NCBI RefSeq assembly: GCF_040096615.1
Contig: NZ_JBBMEJ010000002.1
Span: forward strand, 289,795-353,794
Reading direction: 5' to 3'
Length of the DNA: 64,000 nt
From: Blautia_A aquisgranensis
GTDB lineage: Bacteria; Bacillota; Clostridia; Lachnospirales; Lachnospiraceae
In this document: positions 52,646-61,084 of the stretch, piece by piece
How the letters are laid out: each line of letters begins with the position of its first letter
Position numbering within the stretch: the first letter of the stretch is position 1
The notes under the pieces: generated by a model
Database searches by the model: none
The model's input: only the letters and a program-made list of their open reading frames with translations
What the model was told of the DNA's origin: nothing
Program-made: the position numbers and the translations under genes

Positions 52646-53203
52646 CTATAGTTGTTTCAGCTTATCGGAAGGAGACTCTGTGGACGGAACATCCGGCATC
52701 TGTCCGTCATCGCCGAACGGAATTGTGAAAATATACGGCTGGCTGTCATCAGAGCTGTCAGATCCATCGGAATCTCCGGAACCATCAGAACCATAGGGAA
52801 TGGTGTAAGTGAAGGGATACTCCTCATCAGAACTACCAGAACCATAGGATCTGTCCTGAGAATTATTACCGTGTTCTGTATAAGGAATCACTTCCCGGTA
52901 AATTTTCTTTTCAACGTTATGCAGTGCAGGAATTCCAAAGAAGATATACAGTGCAAGGAGAAGTCCGCTGAATACCACGCCGATGGAGGAAAAAATAAGC
53001 CCGAGTTTTGCAGTCAGAAGCATAGGCTGTTTCCGGCGGGAGGCGAAGGCAAAGATGATGCTGAGGATTCCGAGAATCAGTCCGCCGACCGCGCTCACAG
53101 AAAAAACAACGGACAGAATCCCAAGGATCAGAGCCGCAATGGACAAACCGTTTACCGGACGGGGAGATCGTCTGTTATATGTAGGATCATTATTATATGA
53201 CAT
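52646..53203 (-). CDS. DUF4190-like small membrane protein
   Basis: 185 residues, AAAAGGAG upstream. NGLSIAALILGILSVVFS and VGGLILGILSIIFAFASRR form the paired helices of DUF4190-type proteins, with a third helix (SSIGVVFSGLLLALYIFFG). The C-terminal 80 residues are Ser/Gly/Asp-rich and extracellular or disordered, with repeated YTIPYG and FTIPFG pieces. Function unknown. Monocistronic, convergent with the flavin operon. Confidence 0.72.
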   Translation of the reverse strand: MSYNNDPTYNRRSPRPVNGLSIAALILGILSVVFSVSAVGGLILGILSIIFAFASRRKQPMLLTAKLGLIFSSIGVVFSGLLLALYIFFGIPALHNVEKKIYREVIPYTEHGNNSQDRSYGSGSSDEEYPFTYTIPYGSDGSGDSDGSDSSDDSQPYIFTIPFGDDGQMPDVPSTESPSDKLKQL

Positions 53204-53293
53204 GAAAAATCCACTCCTTTTAAAAATGATTATATATTATAGCATTTTCGAGACGGAAATCCAACTTTTTCGACTTTACCTTTCAGGGATAAA

Positions 53294-53322
53294 TTGCTTC
53301 TTACGCTCGTATCTGCTACAAT
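53294..53322 (+). promoter_or_regulatory. promoter of tex
   Basis: TTGCTT (53294-53299), 17-bp spacer, TACAAT (53317-53322). Confidence 0.65.
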
Positions 53323-53384
53323 GGTAAGCGGACTAACTGTTTACAGTATTCAAAGTAAATTTGGGACAACAGGAGAAAATAAAA

Positions 53385-55541
53385 ATGGACATTATTCAGG
53401 TAATCACCAGAGAGCTGAACGTTGAGAAATGGCAGGTGGAGGCAGCTGTGAAGCTGATTGATGAGGGCTGCACCATTCCTTTTATTTCTAGATACCGTAA
53501 GGAAGCGACCGGTACACTGAACGACGAACAGCTTCGTAATCTCAATGAGAGACTTACCTATTTAAGAAATCTTGAGGACAAAAAAGCGCAGGTTCTCGGC
53601 AGTATCGAGGAACAGGGCAAGCTGACACCTGAGCTGAAAAAACAGATCGAGGCAGCACAGACGCTTGTAGTAGTTGAGGATCTTTATCGCCCGTACAGAC
53701 CGAAACGCCGTACAAGAGCCATCATCGCAAAGGAAAAAGGTCTGAAGCCGCTGGCAGACATTATTCTTCTTCAGATGACCAACAAATCAATTGAGGAGGA
53801 AGCAGAAGCATTTCTTTCCGAAGAAAAAGAAGTTAAAACTGTGGCAGATGCCATCAATGGAGCGAAGGATATCATCGCAGAGCATATTTCCGATGAGGCA
53901 GATTATCGTATCCACATCCGTAAAAGAACAATGGACAAAGGTAGTGTAAGCTCTTCTGCAAGAGATGAGAAGGAGCAGTCCGTCTACGAGATGTATTACG
54001 ATTTCGAGGAGCCGATAAAGAAGCTTGCAGGACACAGAATCCTTGCCCTGAACCGTGGCGAGAAGGAAAAATTCCTCACAGTGAAGATCCTTGCTCCGGA
54101 AGAAGAAATCCTCCGCTATCTGGAGAAACAGGTGATCGTTCGGGATAATCCAAACACAACACCGATACTGAAAGAGGTTGTGGAGGACAGCTACAAGCGT
54201 CTGATCGGACCGGCTATTGAGCGTGAGATTCGAAGTGCCCTTACAGAGGCAGCTGAGGACGGAGCGATCCGTGTCTTTGGAAAAAATCTTGAGCAGCTTC
54301 TTATGCAGCCTCCGATCGCAGGTCAGGTGGTACTTGGCTGGGACCCGGCTTTCCGTACAGGATGTAAGCTTGCAGTGGTAGATCCCACCGGAAAAGTTCT
54401 GGATACAACCGTTATTTATCCGACGGCACCGACTAATGAGAACAAGATCCGCGCTGCAAAAGAAACCCTGAAAAAACTGATTCGCAAGTACAATGTAACA
54501 CTGATTTCCGTAGGAAACGGAACCGCTTCCAGAGAGTCCGAGCAGATCATTGTAGAACTTCTCAAGGAGATTCCGGAGAAGGTACAGTATGTGATCACCA
54601 ATGAGGCAGGAGCTTCTGTATATTCTGCAAGTAAGCTTGCAACAGAGGAATTCCCGAACTTTGATGTGGGACAGCGTAGTGCTGCCTCCATTGCAAGACG
54701 AGTACAGGATCCGCTGGCAGAGCTTGTAAAGATTGATCCGAAATCCATCGGTGTCGGTCAGTACCAGCACGACATGAACCAGAAGAAGCTGGGAGAAGCA
54801 CTGAATGGTGTTGTGGAGGACTGCGTAAACAAGGTCGGAGTTGATCTGAATACAGCCTCTGCATCACTTTTGGAATACATCTCCGGAATCAGCAAAGCCA
54901 TTGCAAAAAATATCGTGGCATACCGTGAGGAGAATGGCCGTTTCCAGACAAGGCGTGAACTTCTTAAGGTCGCCAAGCTGGGACCGAAGGCTTTTGAGCA
55001 GTGTGCAGGCTTCATGCGTATCACAGGCGGAAAAAATCCTCTGGATGCGACCAGCGTTCATCCGGAGAGCTACGATGCAGCGAAAAAGCTTCTGGAGAAG
55101 CTTGGATACACACCGGAGGATGTGGCAGAACGCAAGCTTTCCAATCTGTCCAGACAGATCCGTGATTATGCAAAAATGGCGAAAGAGCTGGAGATCGGTG
55201 AGCCTACTCTTCGCGATATCGTAAAAGAGCTGGAGAAACCGGCAAGGGACCCGCGTGATGAGATGCCGAAACCAATCCTCAGAACAGACGTACTTGATAT
55301 GAAGGATCTGAAAGAGGGCATGATTCTTAAGGGAACTGTCCGCAATGTAATTGATTTCGGAGCTTTTGTAGATATCGGAGTACATCAGGACGGACTGGTT
55401 CACATTTCCGAGATGAGTGAAAAATTCATCAAACATCCGCTGGAAGCAGTCAGCGTAGGTGACATTGTGGATGTCCGCGTACTTGGCGTTGATATGAAGA
55501 AAAAACGTATCAGTCTTTCTATGAAGGGAATCAATAAATAA
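53385..55541 (+). CDS. tex: Tex-family RNA-binding protein
   Basis: 718 residues from ATG 53385 (CAGGAG upstream). The Tex architecture is complete: N-terminal helical domain (FISRYRKEATGTLND), YqgF-like RNase H fold (VVLGWDPAFRTGCKLAVVD; AGASVYSASKLA), helix-hairpin-helix domains (LLEYISGISKAIAKNIV; LLKVAKLGPKAFEQCAGF) and a C-terminal S1 domain (about 645-716: GTVRNVIDFGAFVDIGVHQDG). Tex binds nucleic acid and influences transcription; the exact role is unsettled. Own promoter and terminator. Confidence 0.95.
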   Translation: MDIIQVITRELNVEKWQVEAAVKLIDEGCTIPFISRYRKEATGTLNDEQLRNLNERLTYLRNLEDKKAQVLGSIEEQGKLTPELKKQIEAAQTLVVVEDLYRPYRPKRRTRAIIAKEKGLKPLADIILLQMTNKSIEEEAEAFLSEEKEVKTVADAINGAKDIIAEHISDEADYRIHIRKRTMDKGSVSSSARDEKEQSVYEMYYDFEEPIKKLAGHRILALNRGEKEKFLTVKILAPEEEILRYLEKQVIVRDNPNTTPILKEVVEDSYKRLIGPAIEREIRSALTEAAEDGAIRVFGKNLEQLLMQPPIAGQVVLGWDPAFRTGCKLAVVDPTGKVLDTTVIYPTAPTNENKIRAAKETLKKLIRKYNVTLISVGNGTASRESEQIIVELLKEIPEKVQYVITNEAGASVYSASKLATEEFPNFDVGQRSAASIARRVQDPLAELVKIDPKSIGVGQYQHDMNQKKLGEALNGVVEDCVNKVGVDLNTASASLLEYISGISKAIAKNIVAYREENGRFQTRRELLKVAKLGPKAFEQCAGFMRITGGKNPLDATSVHPESYDAAKKLLEKLGYTPEDVAERKLSNLSRQIRDYAKMAKELEIGEPTLRDIVKELEKPARDPRDEMPKPILRTDVLDMKDLKEGMILKGTVRNVIDFGAFVDIGVHQDGLVHISEMSEKFIKHPLEAVSVGDIVDVRVLGVDMKKKRISLSMKGINK

Positions 55542-55546
55542 TAAAG

Positions 55547-55618
55547 TACAGCAGCTTATTTTTTCCATAGAACAGAGAAATTGGTTTTACAGGAAAAAAC
55601 AGCTGCTGTATTATTATA
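55547..55618 (+). terminator. tex terminator
   Basis: TACAGCAGCT (55547-55556) pairs with AGCTGCTGTA (55601-55610); the TTTTTTCC and GGAAAAAA segments extend the stem. T-rich tail follows. Confidence 0.75.
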
Positions 55619-55703
55619 TTACAGAACGTGAGCGATAGTGTTCGGCTATAACTATAGTACGTGATATAAAGACTATACATATAAAGACAGGAGGGGATCA
55701 TAT

Positions 55704-56558
55704 TTGGACAGTACAGTACAGACCGTACAGGAAGTGGGGAATCAGGTGAGCCAGTACAGGCAGATGTTTGAAAACTATCTTCCTGACATTACGAAATTCG
55801 GGATCAAGGTTGTTCTGGCAATCGTTGCTTTCTGGGTAGGAAGTACAGTGATCAAATGGATCGTAAAGGTTGTAAAAAAATCTCTTACAAAATCCAGACT
55901 GGATACAGGTGTGGCACAGTTTGTATCATCCCTGCTCAAGATCGTGCTCTACATTCTTCTGCTTTTTAATATATCTACAAGCTTTGGGGTGAAGGAATCC
56001 TCGCTGGCAGCATTGCTTGGAACAGCAGGTGTTACCTTGGGTCTTGCTCTTCAGGGCGGACTTTCCAACCTGGCAGGCGGAATGATGCTTCTTTTGTTTA
56101 AGCCCTTCCAGGTGGGAGATTACATCAATGTGGATGGACAGGAGGGAACCGTAGCAAAGGTCGAGATCTGTTATACAACGCTTTTGTCGATCGATAACAA
56201 ACATATCGTGATCCCGAACGGTGCACTTTCCAACACAGTTATCACCAATGTGACAGCAAGAGATCAGCGTCGCCTGGAGATTAAAGTAGGAATTTCCTAT
56301 AACGCAGATATTCAGAAAGCCAAGAATATTCTGGAAGATATCCTGACAGAAGATCCGGATACAAGAGAAGACGAAGAGATGGTGGTTTTCGTGGACGAGC
56401 TGGCAGATAGTGCTGTGATCATGGGATTCCGTGTCTGGGTAGCTACAGACCGCTACTGGGAAACGAAATGGAGACTGAACCAGCGGATCAAAGAAGATTT
56501 TGATTATTATGGAATCGAGATTCCTTATAATCAGCTGGATGTGCATATTCACAGATAA
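55704..56558 (+). CDS. small-conductance mechanosensitive channel (MscS family)
   Basis: 284 residues, TTG start behind AGGAGG. Three membrane helices; the pore helix TM3 is in LAALLGTAGVTLGLALQGGL with SNLAGGMMLLLFKPFQVGD, the MscS hallmark, followed by the beta domain (GTVAKVEICYTTLLSIDNKHIVIPNG, key pieces VEICYTTL and IVIPNG) and C-terminal alpha/beta domain. It releases solutes on hypo-osmotic shock. Length is normal. Confidence 0.93.
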   Translation: MDSTVQTVQEVGNQVSQYRQMFENYLPDITKFGIKVVLAIVAFWVGSTVIKWIVKVVKKSLTKSRLDTGVAQFVSSLLKIVLYILLLFNISTSFGVKESSLAALLGTAGVTLGLALQGGLSNLAGGMMLLLFKPFQVGDYINVDGQEGTVAKVEICYTTLLSIDNKHIVIPNGALSNTVITNVTARDQRRLEIKVGISYNADIQKAKNILEDILTEDPDTREDEEMVVFVDELADSAVIMGFRVWVATDRYWETKWRLNQRIKEDFDYYGIEIPYNQLDVHIHR

Positions 56559-56610
56559 AAAAACAGGACGTGTGAAAAACGAGAAATCATTTTTCGCACG
56601 TCCTGTTTTT
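56559..56610. terminator. bidirectional terminator between mscS-like and cfa
   Basis: AAACAGGACGTG pairs with CACGTCCTGTTT around an inner GAAAA/TTTTC helix; A-tract left and T-tract right. Confidence 0.9.
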
Positions 56611-56615
56611 ATGTT

Positions 56616-57800
56616 TTAATACCAGCGTGTCATCGGCAGGTCATTGTTGATGCCTTTTGTCATGAGAATCTGGTGAAGATCGATGATTCCGTTATGGAAG
56701 GTTGCCGCACATGCAGACAGGTAAAGATCCCACATACGCAGGAAGTTTTCATCGAACATGGTTTTTTCTTTTTCAAGGTTATCGCGGAAATTCTTTTCCC
56801 AATGAAGAAGAGTTTTATTGTAATGCAGGCGAAGATTTTCGATGTCAAGGGTATGGAAGTTATCTTCTGCCATATGATTCAGGATCTCCCGAAGGCTTGG
56901 AACAGTTCCGCCCGGGAAAATATATTTCTTGACCCATGGATCACCCGGATGCTCTTTGAGTGCGCTGATGAAATGAAGCAGGAATAATCCGCCCGGCTTC
57001 AGAACCTTTTCGACGCAGTCGAGGAAAAGCTGATAATTATCACGGCCGACATGCTCCAGCATACCGACGCTGACAACGCGGTCAAACTGGTAATTCTGCT
57101 TCGGAAGATCACGGTAGTCCATCAGTTCTACGGTAAGATAATCCTCCAGTCCCTGCTCTTTGATACGTTTCTGGAATTCGGCATACTGTTCATGACTTAG
57201 AGTGATACCTGTACCGTGTATCTTGTATTTCTTTGCTGCTTCGATCAGCAGGAATCCCCATCCGCAGCCGATGTCCAAAAGACTCATGCCTTCTTCGAGA
57301 TGCAATTTCTTGAGAATATAATCTACTTTATTTACCTGTGCCTGATACAGAGTATCGTCTTCATGAATGAAGTAGCCACAGGAATAACTCATGGTTTCGT
57401 CCAGCCATAATTTATAAAAATCATTTCCGATGTCATAGTGGCTGGTTACTTCTTTTTCCTGGTTCTTTTTTGATGTGGAGCTGAACATGATCTTCTTTAA
57501 GGCAGATTCGTTGGTAGAAAATTTACCCATCTGTCCCAGAAAATGATCAAGTGCTTCATAAAGATTTCCTTCAATATCAAGATCTCCGCGCATGTAGGCT
57601 TCTCCTAATGCAAGGGAAGTACTCTTGACCAGATCTGCGAGAGGAATTGCTTTTTTGAAGTTCACAGTAAATGTCGGTTCGCCCTCTCCGATGTGATACT
57701 CGGAATTCTTGAACTTTACCAGAAATGGATAATCTGTAAAGCGTTCAAGGAACTGCACCATTGCTTTCTCTTCAGTCTTTTCTCCTAATGTCTCGAACAT
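56616..57800 (-). CDS. cfa: cyclopropane-fatty-acyl-phospholipid synthase
   Basis: 394 residues, AGGAGG upstream. SAM-binding SLLDIGCGWGFLLIEAAK, signature TSHYDIGNDFYKLWLDETMSYS (shown as HYDIGNDFYKLW and MSYSCGYF), SVGMLEHVGRDNY and KYIFPGGTVPSLREI. It adds a methylene bridge to unsaturated acyl chains of membrane phospholipids, usually in stress or late growth. Monocistronic on the minus strand. Confidence 0.94.
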   Translation of the reverse strand: MFETLGEKTEEKAMVQFLERFTDYPFLVKFKNSEYHIGEGEPTFTVNFKKAIPLADLVKSTSLALGEAYMRGDLDIEGNLYEALDHFLGQMGKFSTNESALKKIMFSSTSKKNQEKEVTSHYDIGNDFYKLWLDETMSYSCGYFIHEDDTLYQAQVNKVDYILKKLHLEEGMSLLDIGCGWGFLLIEAAKKYKIHGTGITLSHEQYAEFQKRIKEQGLEDYLTVELMDYRDLPKQNYQFDRVVSVGMLEHVGRDNYQLFLDCVEKVLKPGGLFLLHFISALKEHPGDPWVKKYIFPGGTVPSLREILNHMAEDNFHTLDIENLRLHYNKTLLHWEKNFRDNLEKEKTMFDENFLRMWDLYLSACAATFHNGIIDLHQILMTKGINNDLPMTRWY

Positions 57801-57827
57801 ATAGTTTACCTCCTTTTACACAGACTT

Positions 57828-57857
57828 ATGATACACCATCGGGAGGTATTTTTGTAA
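57828..57857 (-). promoter_or_regulatory. probable promoter of cfa
   Basis: On the minus strand TTACAA (57857-57852), 18-bp spacer, TATCAT (57833-57828). The rest of the 57801-58132 gap shows no gene or structure I can support. Confidence 0.5.
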
Positions 57858-58132
57858 GGGGCGAAATGTACAAAGTTGAAAGGGAAATCAGAGAATCTTG
57901 TGGCAGGATGTTTAGAAAAAACGCCTTGAACAATACAGAAAAGAATGCTACTATGAACTCAAAGCATATTTCTCAAAAATTCAGGGCATATTTGCCGTCT
58001 ATCTATTTTTTCTAAAATCATTTCAGAAATTCATGCTTTTAAATTCCAATTAATAATGAAGGCAGGGGTTCGAAGTGAAAATAAAAACAGTACGGTTTGT
58101 TCTGAGACTCCTGCAAAACAGGAGGTATGATT

Positions 58133-58399
58133 ATGGCAAAAAGAAAGAACCTAGCTCTTCGAAAAAACAAGTCTGAGGTGATCGCAATGAGTATATTCGA
58201 GTATGACAAGGAAGAGGAAGAACGGAAGCTGCGGAAAGCGGAATACGAAGCTGGAAGAGAAGAAGGAATAAAAGAAGGAACAAGAGGCATTGTCAGAAAC
58301 ATGCTTCAGGCAGGAGAGCCGATGGAGAAAATAGCCAGATATACAGGATGTACGGTTCAGGAGTTGGAAAGATTTGCAGCGGAACTGCATAGGAAGTAA
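58133..58399 (+). pseudogene. C-terminal remnant of an Rpn/PD-(D/E)XK family nuclease, or small standalone protein
   Basis: 88 residues from ATG 58133, behind AGGAGG. LRKNKSEVIAMSIFEYDKEE and AGREEGIKEGTRGIVRNMLQ with MEKIARYTGCTVQELERF match the C-terminal end of recombination-promoting nuclease/putative transposase proteins. The catalytic PD-(D/E)XK part is missing. The good ribosome site suggests the fragment may still be made, and C-terminal parts of Rpn genes are known to be expressed as separate small products in some bacteria. No promoter seen. Confidence 0.55.
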
Positions 58400-58417
58400 A
58401 TTGGAAGCCAGATATTA

Positions 58418-59062
58418 TTATCTGCCGCACTTGTATGTGCAAAAAACAGACGTGCATGCTTCTGCCGTAGTGATTTGCAGTGCCCTGAGAATTTTTTCAT
58501 AAAGCATCTGATAAAACCATACGTCTTCTTCAATGTTCAGAATTACGGCGATATCGGTCAGCCTTCTGACACAGAAAGCATAATACAGAGTTCCTTCGCA
58601 GCCATGAAAATTTAGGAATTCTGTGAGCTCAGGCGGAAGTTCTCTGCGAAAATCCGGATGAGAAAGGATTTTTTGGATCAGATTGTGGCAGAAATATGGA
58701 TCTGTATTCCAGAAATAAGTATCCATTTCCGAATCAAAAGAATGTTGCCAACCAGAACCGGAATAAGGTGATATCTCGGCGCGCTCTCGAAGAAACTGTA
58801 CCCAGCGGCTCATGAGCAGATAGTTTTTCCGGAGGACGGATGTATCATTGGTAAGCTGATAGAGGCGGTATGCACCACGAAGTGCAAAATCGCTCCATAC
58901 AGCGGCCTCGGAGAAGCCATGAATTCCCTTGTGAAAATCCCTGTAGATATTCAGGGCGGGAACTGGTTCGGATGAACAGCAACTGGAACTTAAGCGAACC
59001 TGAAGTTTCTGAAGCTCCCGATTGATCTCAGAAGCAGAAAGTTTATTTGAAAACAGATTCAT
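58418..59062 (-). pseudogene. GH78-like (alpha-L-rhamnosidase) six-hairpin fragment
   Basis: 214 residues from ATG 59062 (AAAGGAGG upstream). GFSEAAVWSDFALRGAYRLY, LLMSRWVQFLRERAE and CEGTLYYAFCVRRLTDIAVI with EDVWFYQMLYEKILRALQ follow the pattern of the (alpha/alpha)6 barrel of GH78 enzymes. Those are normally over 700 residues; here the beta domains and most catalytic acids are absent. It is either a decayed gene or a short protein that kept only the barrel core. The N-terminal 50 residues and Cys-rich C-terminus do not fit GH78. Confidence 0.45.
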
Positions 59063-59409
59063 AATGACTCCTCCTTTCCTGTAAATAGCAGTCGGACGAA
59101 AAAGTATGAGTAGTATGAGGACGTCCATGCAGCTGATGAGAAGATTATAAAAAACGGGAGAGATAAAATCTATGATTATATATAGCCTGTTAAATTGATT
59201 TAAATTAATCTGGCTAAATCTGAACTATTGAGTAATTTGCATTAGGTTATGAGTGAGTACGAACATTCAATGAAGGATGTTGCGAAAAAGTATTTGGAAT
59301 GCTATGATTTCAGAAAAAGAAGTTGGGGCGTTTATTGCCTGTCAGAGAATTGAAAGGCAGAGAGCATGTCACGAATTTCTATAATATATGCTCAGAAAGA
59401 GGAAACACT
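59063..59409. other. 347-bp divergent intergenic region
   Basis: Lies between the minus-strand GH78-like gene and the AraC gene. TATAAT at 59380-59385 may be the -10 for the AraC gene, with no clear -35. A/T-rich; no gene or strong hairpin. Confidence 0.4.
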
Positions 59410-60438
59410 ATGACATACGAAGAACTGATCCATGATCTGCAGAAGCTGAGTTGGGAAGAAGAAATTTATCGGGAATATTATTACATGGAGAAAACACCCG
59501 AAAATATCGAAAAATTTCTGGAAAAATATAAAGATTATGAAAAGGAAGCCGGATGGTGCGTATATGAAGAAACGCTGAACAGACATATGTATGAAAATCA
59601 GTTTATTCCTTCGTGCAGCAATGTAAGTCTGAATAAACCTCCGAGATATTTTCCGGCCTTTTATCATAAACATGATTTTTTTGAAATCGTTTATGTTTTG
59701 TCGGGAAATTACAAAAACAGTTTCGTGGATTCAGAGGAGGAACTGAAACCGGGAGATCTGTGCCTGATCGCGCCAAACACCGTACATAGTGTCCATACAG
59801 TAAACGATGACAGCATTATTTTTAACATTCTGATCCGTCGCAGCACTTTCATGGATATTTTTTATAATACAGTTCGTGATAAATCTCAGATTTCAAGCTT
59901 CTTTGTGGGAAACCTTTATTCCCGGGAAAAAATACGTTATCTTCTTTTTCATACAGAAGGCGATGAGATTATCCGTAATTATATTCTGGATATGTATAAA
60001 GAACAGAAACACTGTGATGAATACACAGACAGGATCATCTGCAGTATTCTCACACTGTTTTTTGTGGAGCTGACAAGACGACATGGAAAAAATATAAGCA
60101 TACCAGATATGAAAAGAGAAAAAACAGAGGAAGAATCCAGGATGCTTTCCTATATGATCGCAAACAGCAGCACAGTGACTTTAAGTGAGCTGGCCGAAGA
60201 GTTTCATTTTTCTGTGCCATACTGCTCCAAGCTGATAAAAAATATCTCCGGAAAAACTTTTTCCAATCTTCTTACAGAGATCCGGCTGCAGCAGGGAGAA
60301 CAGCTTCTACTGTACAGTCAGATGAGTGTGGAGGATATCAGTGACAGGGTGGGCTACAAAAATCCCGAAAGCTTTATCCGCGCATTCCGCCGTTTTTACC
60401 AGGATACGCCCAGCCAGTATCGAAGAAAGAATAAATAA
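59410..60438 (+). CDS. AraC-family transcriptional regulator with cupin domain
   Basis: 342 residues from ATG 59410 (AGAGGAAA upstream). An AraC-type cupin sits around residues 85-160 (FFEIVYVLSGNYKNSFVD; LKPGDLCLIAPNTVHSV), and the C-terminal double HTH at about 240-340 (VTLSELAEEFHFSVPYCSKL; MSVEDISDRVGYKNPESFIR; AFRRFYQDTPSQYRR). Such regulators usually sense sugars and activate glycosidase genes. The neighbouring GH78 fragment may be the remains of its target. Effector unknown. Confidence 0.87.
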   Translation: MTYEELIHDLQKLSWEEEIYREYYYMEKTPENIEKFLEKYKDYEKEAGWCVYEETLNRHMYENQFIPSCSNVSLNKPPRYFPAFYHKHDFFEIVYVLSGNYKNSFVDSEEELKPGDLCLIAPNTVHSVHTVNDDSIIFNILIRRSTFMDIFYNTVRDKSQISSFFVGNLYSREKIRYLLFHTEGDEIIRNYILDMYKEQKHCDEYTDRIICSILTLFFVELTRRHGKNISIPDMKREKTEEESRMLSYMIANSSTVTLSELAEEFHFSVPYCSKLIKNISGKTFSNLLTEIRLQQGEQLLLYSQMSVEDISDRVGYKNPESFIRAFRRFYQDTPSQYRRKNK

Positions 60439-60611
60439 AATCAATTTAATTGATTATTTAGAACAATGGTTCTCTCCGTATCATCCTGCTATGATGTAGA
60501 CAAATAAAAAAATCAGTGCTGATAAAAAAATATGATCTACAGATAATATTCCGCGGAAAGCAGTAATGCTGTATATAAGGCGGGCAGGAATGAATAAAGG
60601 AGGAAACCAGA

Positions 60612-60791
60612 ATGATGAAATATAATGATGCTTATTCCATGATGGGAGCTATGATCAACCAGGCGTTTGCAGATCAACATGAAAAAAAGGCACAAGCCAG
60701 GGAAAACGCAGTTTTCCAGTCGCATATTGTCGAAAGAAAAAGTCATAAAATGCAGAAATCCGGTTTACAAATTTTGAAGCTTATACTATAA
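60612..60791 (+). CDS. 59-residue protein of unknown function
   Basis: ATG 60612 follows AAAGGAGG. The product starts MMKYNDAYSMMGAMINQAFA and continues as a charged, Lys/Gln-rich helix. No membrane segment or signal. The thiC promoter overlaps its last codons, TATAAT containing the TAA stop. The strong ribosome site favours a real gene; conservation is not known. Confidence 0.5.
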   Translation: MMKYNDAYSMMGAMINQAFADQHEKKAQARENAVFQSHIVERKSHKMQKSGLQILKLIL

Positions 60792-60792
60792 T
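60764..60792 (+). promoter_or_regulatory. promoter of thiC
   Basis: TTTACA (60764-60769), 17-bp spacer, TATAAT (60787-60792), ending about 30 nt before the TPP aptamer. Confidence 0.75.
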
Positions 60793-60820
60793 AATCACAT
60801 GAACGGAAGCCCCGTTCCTT

Positions 60821-60922
60821 ACATATGAAAACAGGGGGGCCCGCTGAAGCGAGCTGAGAGTAGACTGTAAATGTCTTGACCCATAACCTGATTTGGATAA
60901 TGCCAACGTAGGGACATATGCA
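60821..60922 (+). ncRNA. TPP riboswitch (THI element)
   Basis: ACAGGGGGGCCC, then GAGCTGAGAG (pyrimidine-sensor helix, with CUGAGA), GACCCATAACCTGATTTGG and ATAATGCCAACGTAGGGA. All conserved parts of the TPP aptamer are there, closed by TATG/CATA. It senses thiamine pyrophosphate and controls thiC. Confidence 0.95.
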
Positions 60923-61008
60923 CGAAGGATTCTTAGAAATACGGAAGATCAGAGAGTACAGAAGATAATATCAAGGTACAGAAGATTTTTTAAGTACGAA
61001 AGATAAGG

Positions 61009-61054
61009 AACCCGGTAGTTGTAATGCGTATGTGTTGCAGCCACCGGGTTTTTT
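61009..61054 (+). terminator. TPP-controlled terminator
   Basis: AACCCGGT (61009-61016) and ACCGGGTT (61043-61050), followed by TTTT. In TPP riboswitches the bound form normally allows this stem to form and stops transcription. Confidence 0.85.
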
Positions 61055-61084
61055 GTTGCTTACATGAAAGGAGAAATTTTTTAC

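Noticed and set aside
53787..54770. 327-codon minus-strand ORF
   Set aside because: Antisense to tex; shadow of the coding strand.
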